Assembly (NCBI GenBank): GCA_013360215.1
Contig: JABWCP010000016.1
Location: 3,185 to 67,184 of the forward strand
Direction of reading: 5' to 3'
Source of the DNA: a bacterium
GTDB taxonomy: Bacteria; CLD3; SB21
Length of the DNA: 64,000 bases
In this document: positions 63,914 through 64,000 of the stretch, one piece after another
How the letters are laid out: each line of letters opens with the position of its first letter
How positions within the stretch are numbered: position 1 is the first letter of the stretch
Notes under the pieces: generated by a model
Told to the model about the DNA's origin: nothing
The model's database searches: none
Seen by the model: only the letters and a program-made list of their open reading frames with translations
Translations under genes and position numbers: made by a program

Positions 63914-64000
63914 GGCAAGGTAATAATGTCCTAATATAGCAAAGTAGAAATGTCGTGTTAGAAAGCCGTATTATTGTCTCCTAGTGAAGGAGGCAAGTAT
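63914..64000 (+). mobile_element. 55-nt repeat, copy B, with a ribosome-binding site: probable start of an insertion sequence
   Basis: 63914-63968 repeats 58625-58679 in the same orientation, with two related 17-nt units at 63915-63931 and 63939-63955. After it, 63969-64000 reads into AGTGAAGGAGGCAAGTAT at the window end; the GAAGGAGG lies 6 nt before AT, so an ATG would begin if the next base is G. This fits the left end and transposase start of an insertion sequence. The family is not identifiable from these bases. Confidence 0.5.

Noticed and set aside
1-64000. CRISPR array, tRNA or rRNA genes
   Set aside because: No regularly spaced repeats and no tRNA- or rRNA-like sequence recognised by eye; a covariance search would be decisive.

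Overview
The window comes from a Gram-negative, diderm, respiring bacterium, most likely in the FCB (Bacteroidota/Chlorobiota/Ignavibacteria/Calditrichota-like) part of the tree. Evidence: a cbb3 oxidase with fused CcoN and CcoO and a one-heme CcoP; an Oar/SusC-like TonB receptor next to a PorV/PorQ-family barrel and a large exported protein with a type IX-like C-terminal domain; LptD and LolA; and a Reg_prop/Y_Y_Y propeller histidine kinase. Clear Shine-Dalgarno sequences (AGGAGG, GGAG) stand before many genes, including several TTG starts. This argues against typical Bacteroidia, which use them little, and favours an Ignavibacteria- or Calditrichota-like lineage. No rRNA, tRNA or CRISPR was seen, so the assignment is inference.

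Layout. 1-8727 (minus): one tightly packed operon, ccoI-ccoS-ccoNO-ccoQ-ccoP-ccoG-ccoH-TauE/SafE protein-thiH (cut by the window edge), i.e. a high-affinity oxidase with its copper supply and maturation factors. 8728-9123: divergent control region with a good promoter on each side, each overlapped by palindromes. 9124-11793 (plus): YceI protein, MarR regulator, putative lipoprotein, HAD phosphatase. 11848-13188 (minus): gdhA. 13785-21449 (minus): TonB receptor, 1180-residue exported protein and PorV/PorQ barrel, with hairpins in both gene gaps and a terminator at the end. 22308-35478 (plus): smc, nth, propeller kinase, gltA, dtd, lptD and a DoxX-family gene.

35553-58527 (minus): a long run of co-directional genes. 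In transcription order: an aminotransferase, gcvT, ftsK, lolA, a UPF0104 membrane protein, then a Wzx/Wza/Wzc-type exopolysaccharide or O-antigen locus (wza, wzc, epimerase, flippase, methyltransferase, GT-C-like membrane protein, deacetylase, GT4, asnB-like, GT9), then uvrA. The middle of the polysaccharide locus is AT-rich compared with the housekeeping genes. 58685-63625 (minus): comM/yifB and a secreted Asp-box (BNR/VPS10-like) propeller protein. A 55-nt sequence occurs at 58625-58679 and again at 63914-63968; the second copy is followed by a ribosome-binding site running into the window end, as at the start of an insertion sequence.

The most unusual points are the TonB/exported-protein/PorV operon, the CGC in place of the CPC metal-site motif in CcoI, the palindromes nested in the yceI and ccoI promoters, the acidic insert beside the SMC head, the LptD with only two well-placed cysteines, and the 55-nt repeat. 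Product calls rest on recognising sequence motifs by eye; no searches were run.
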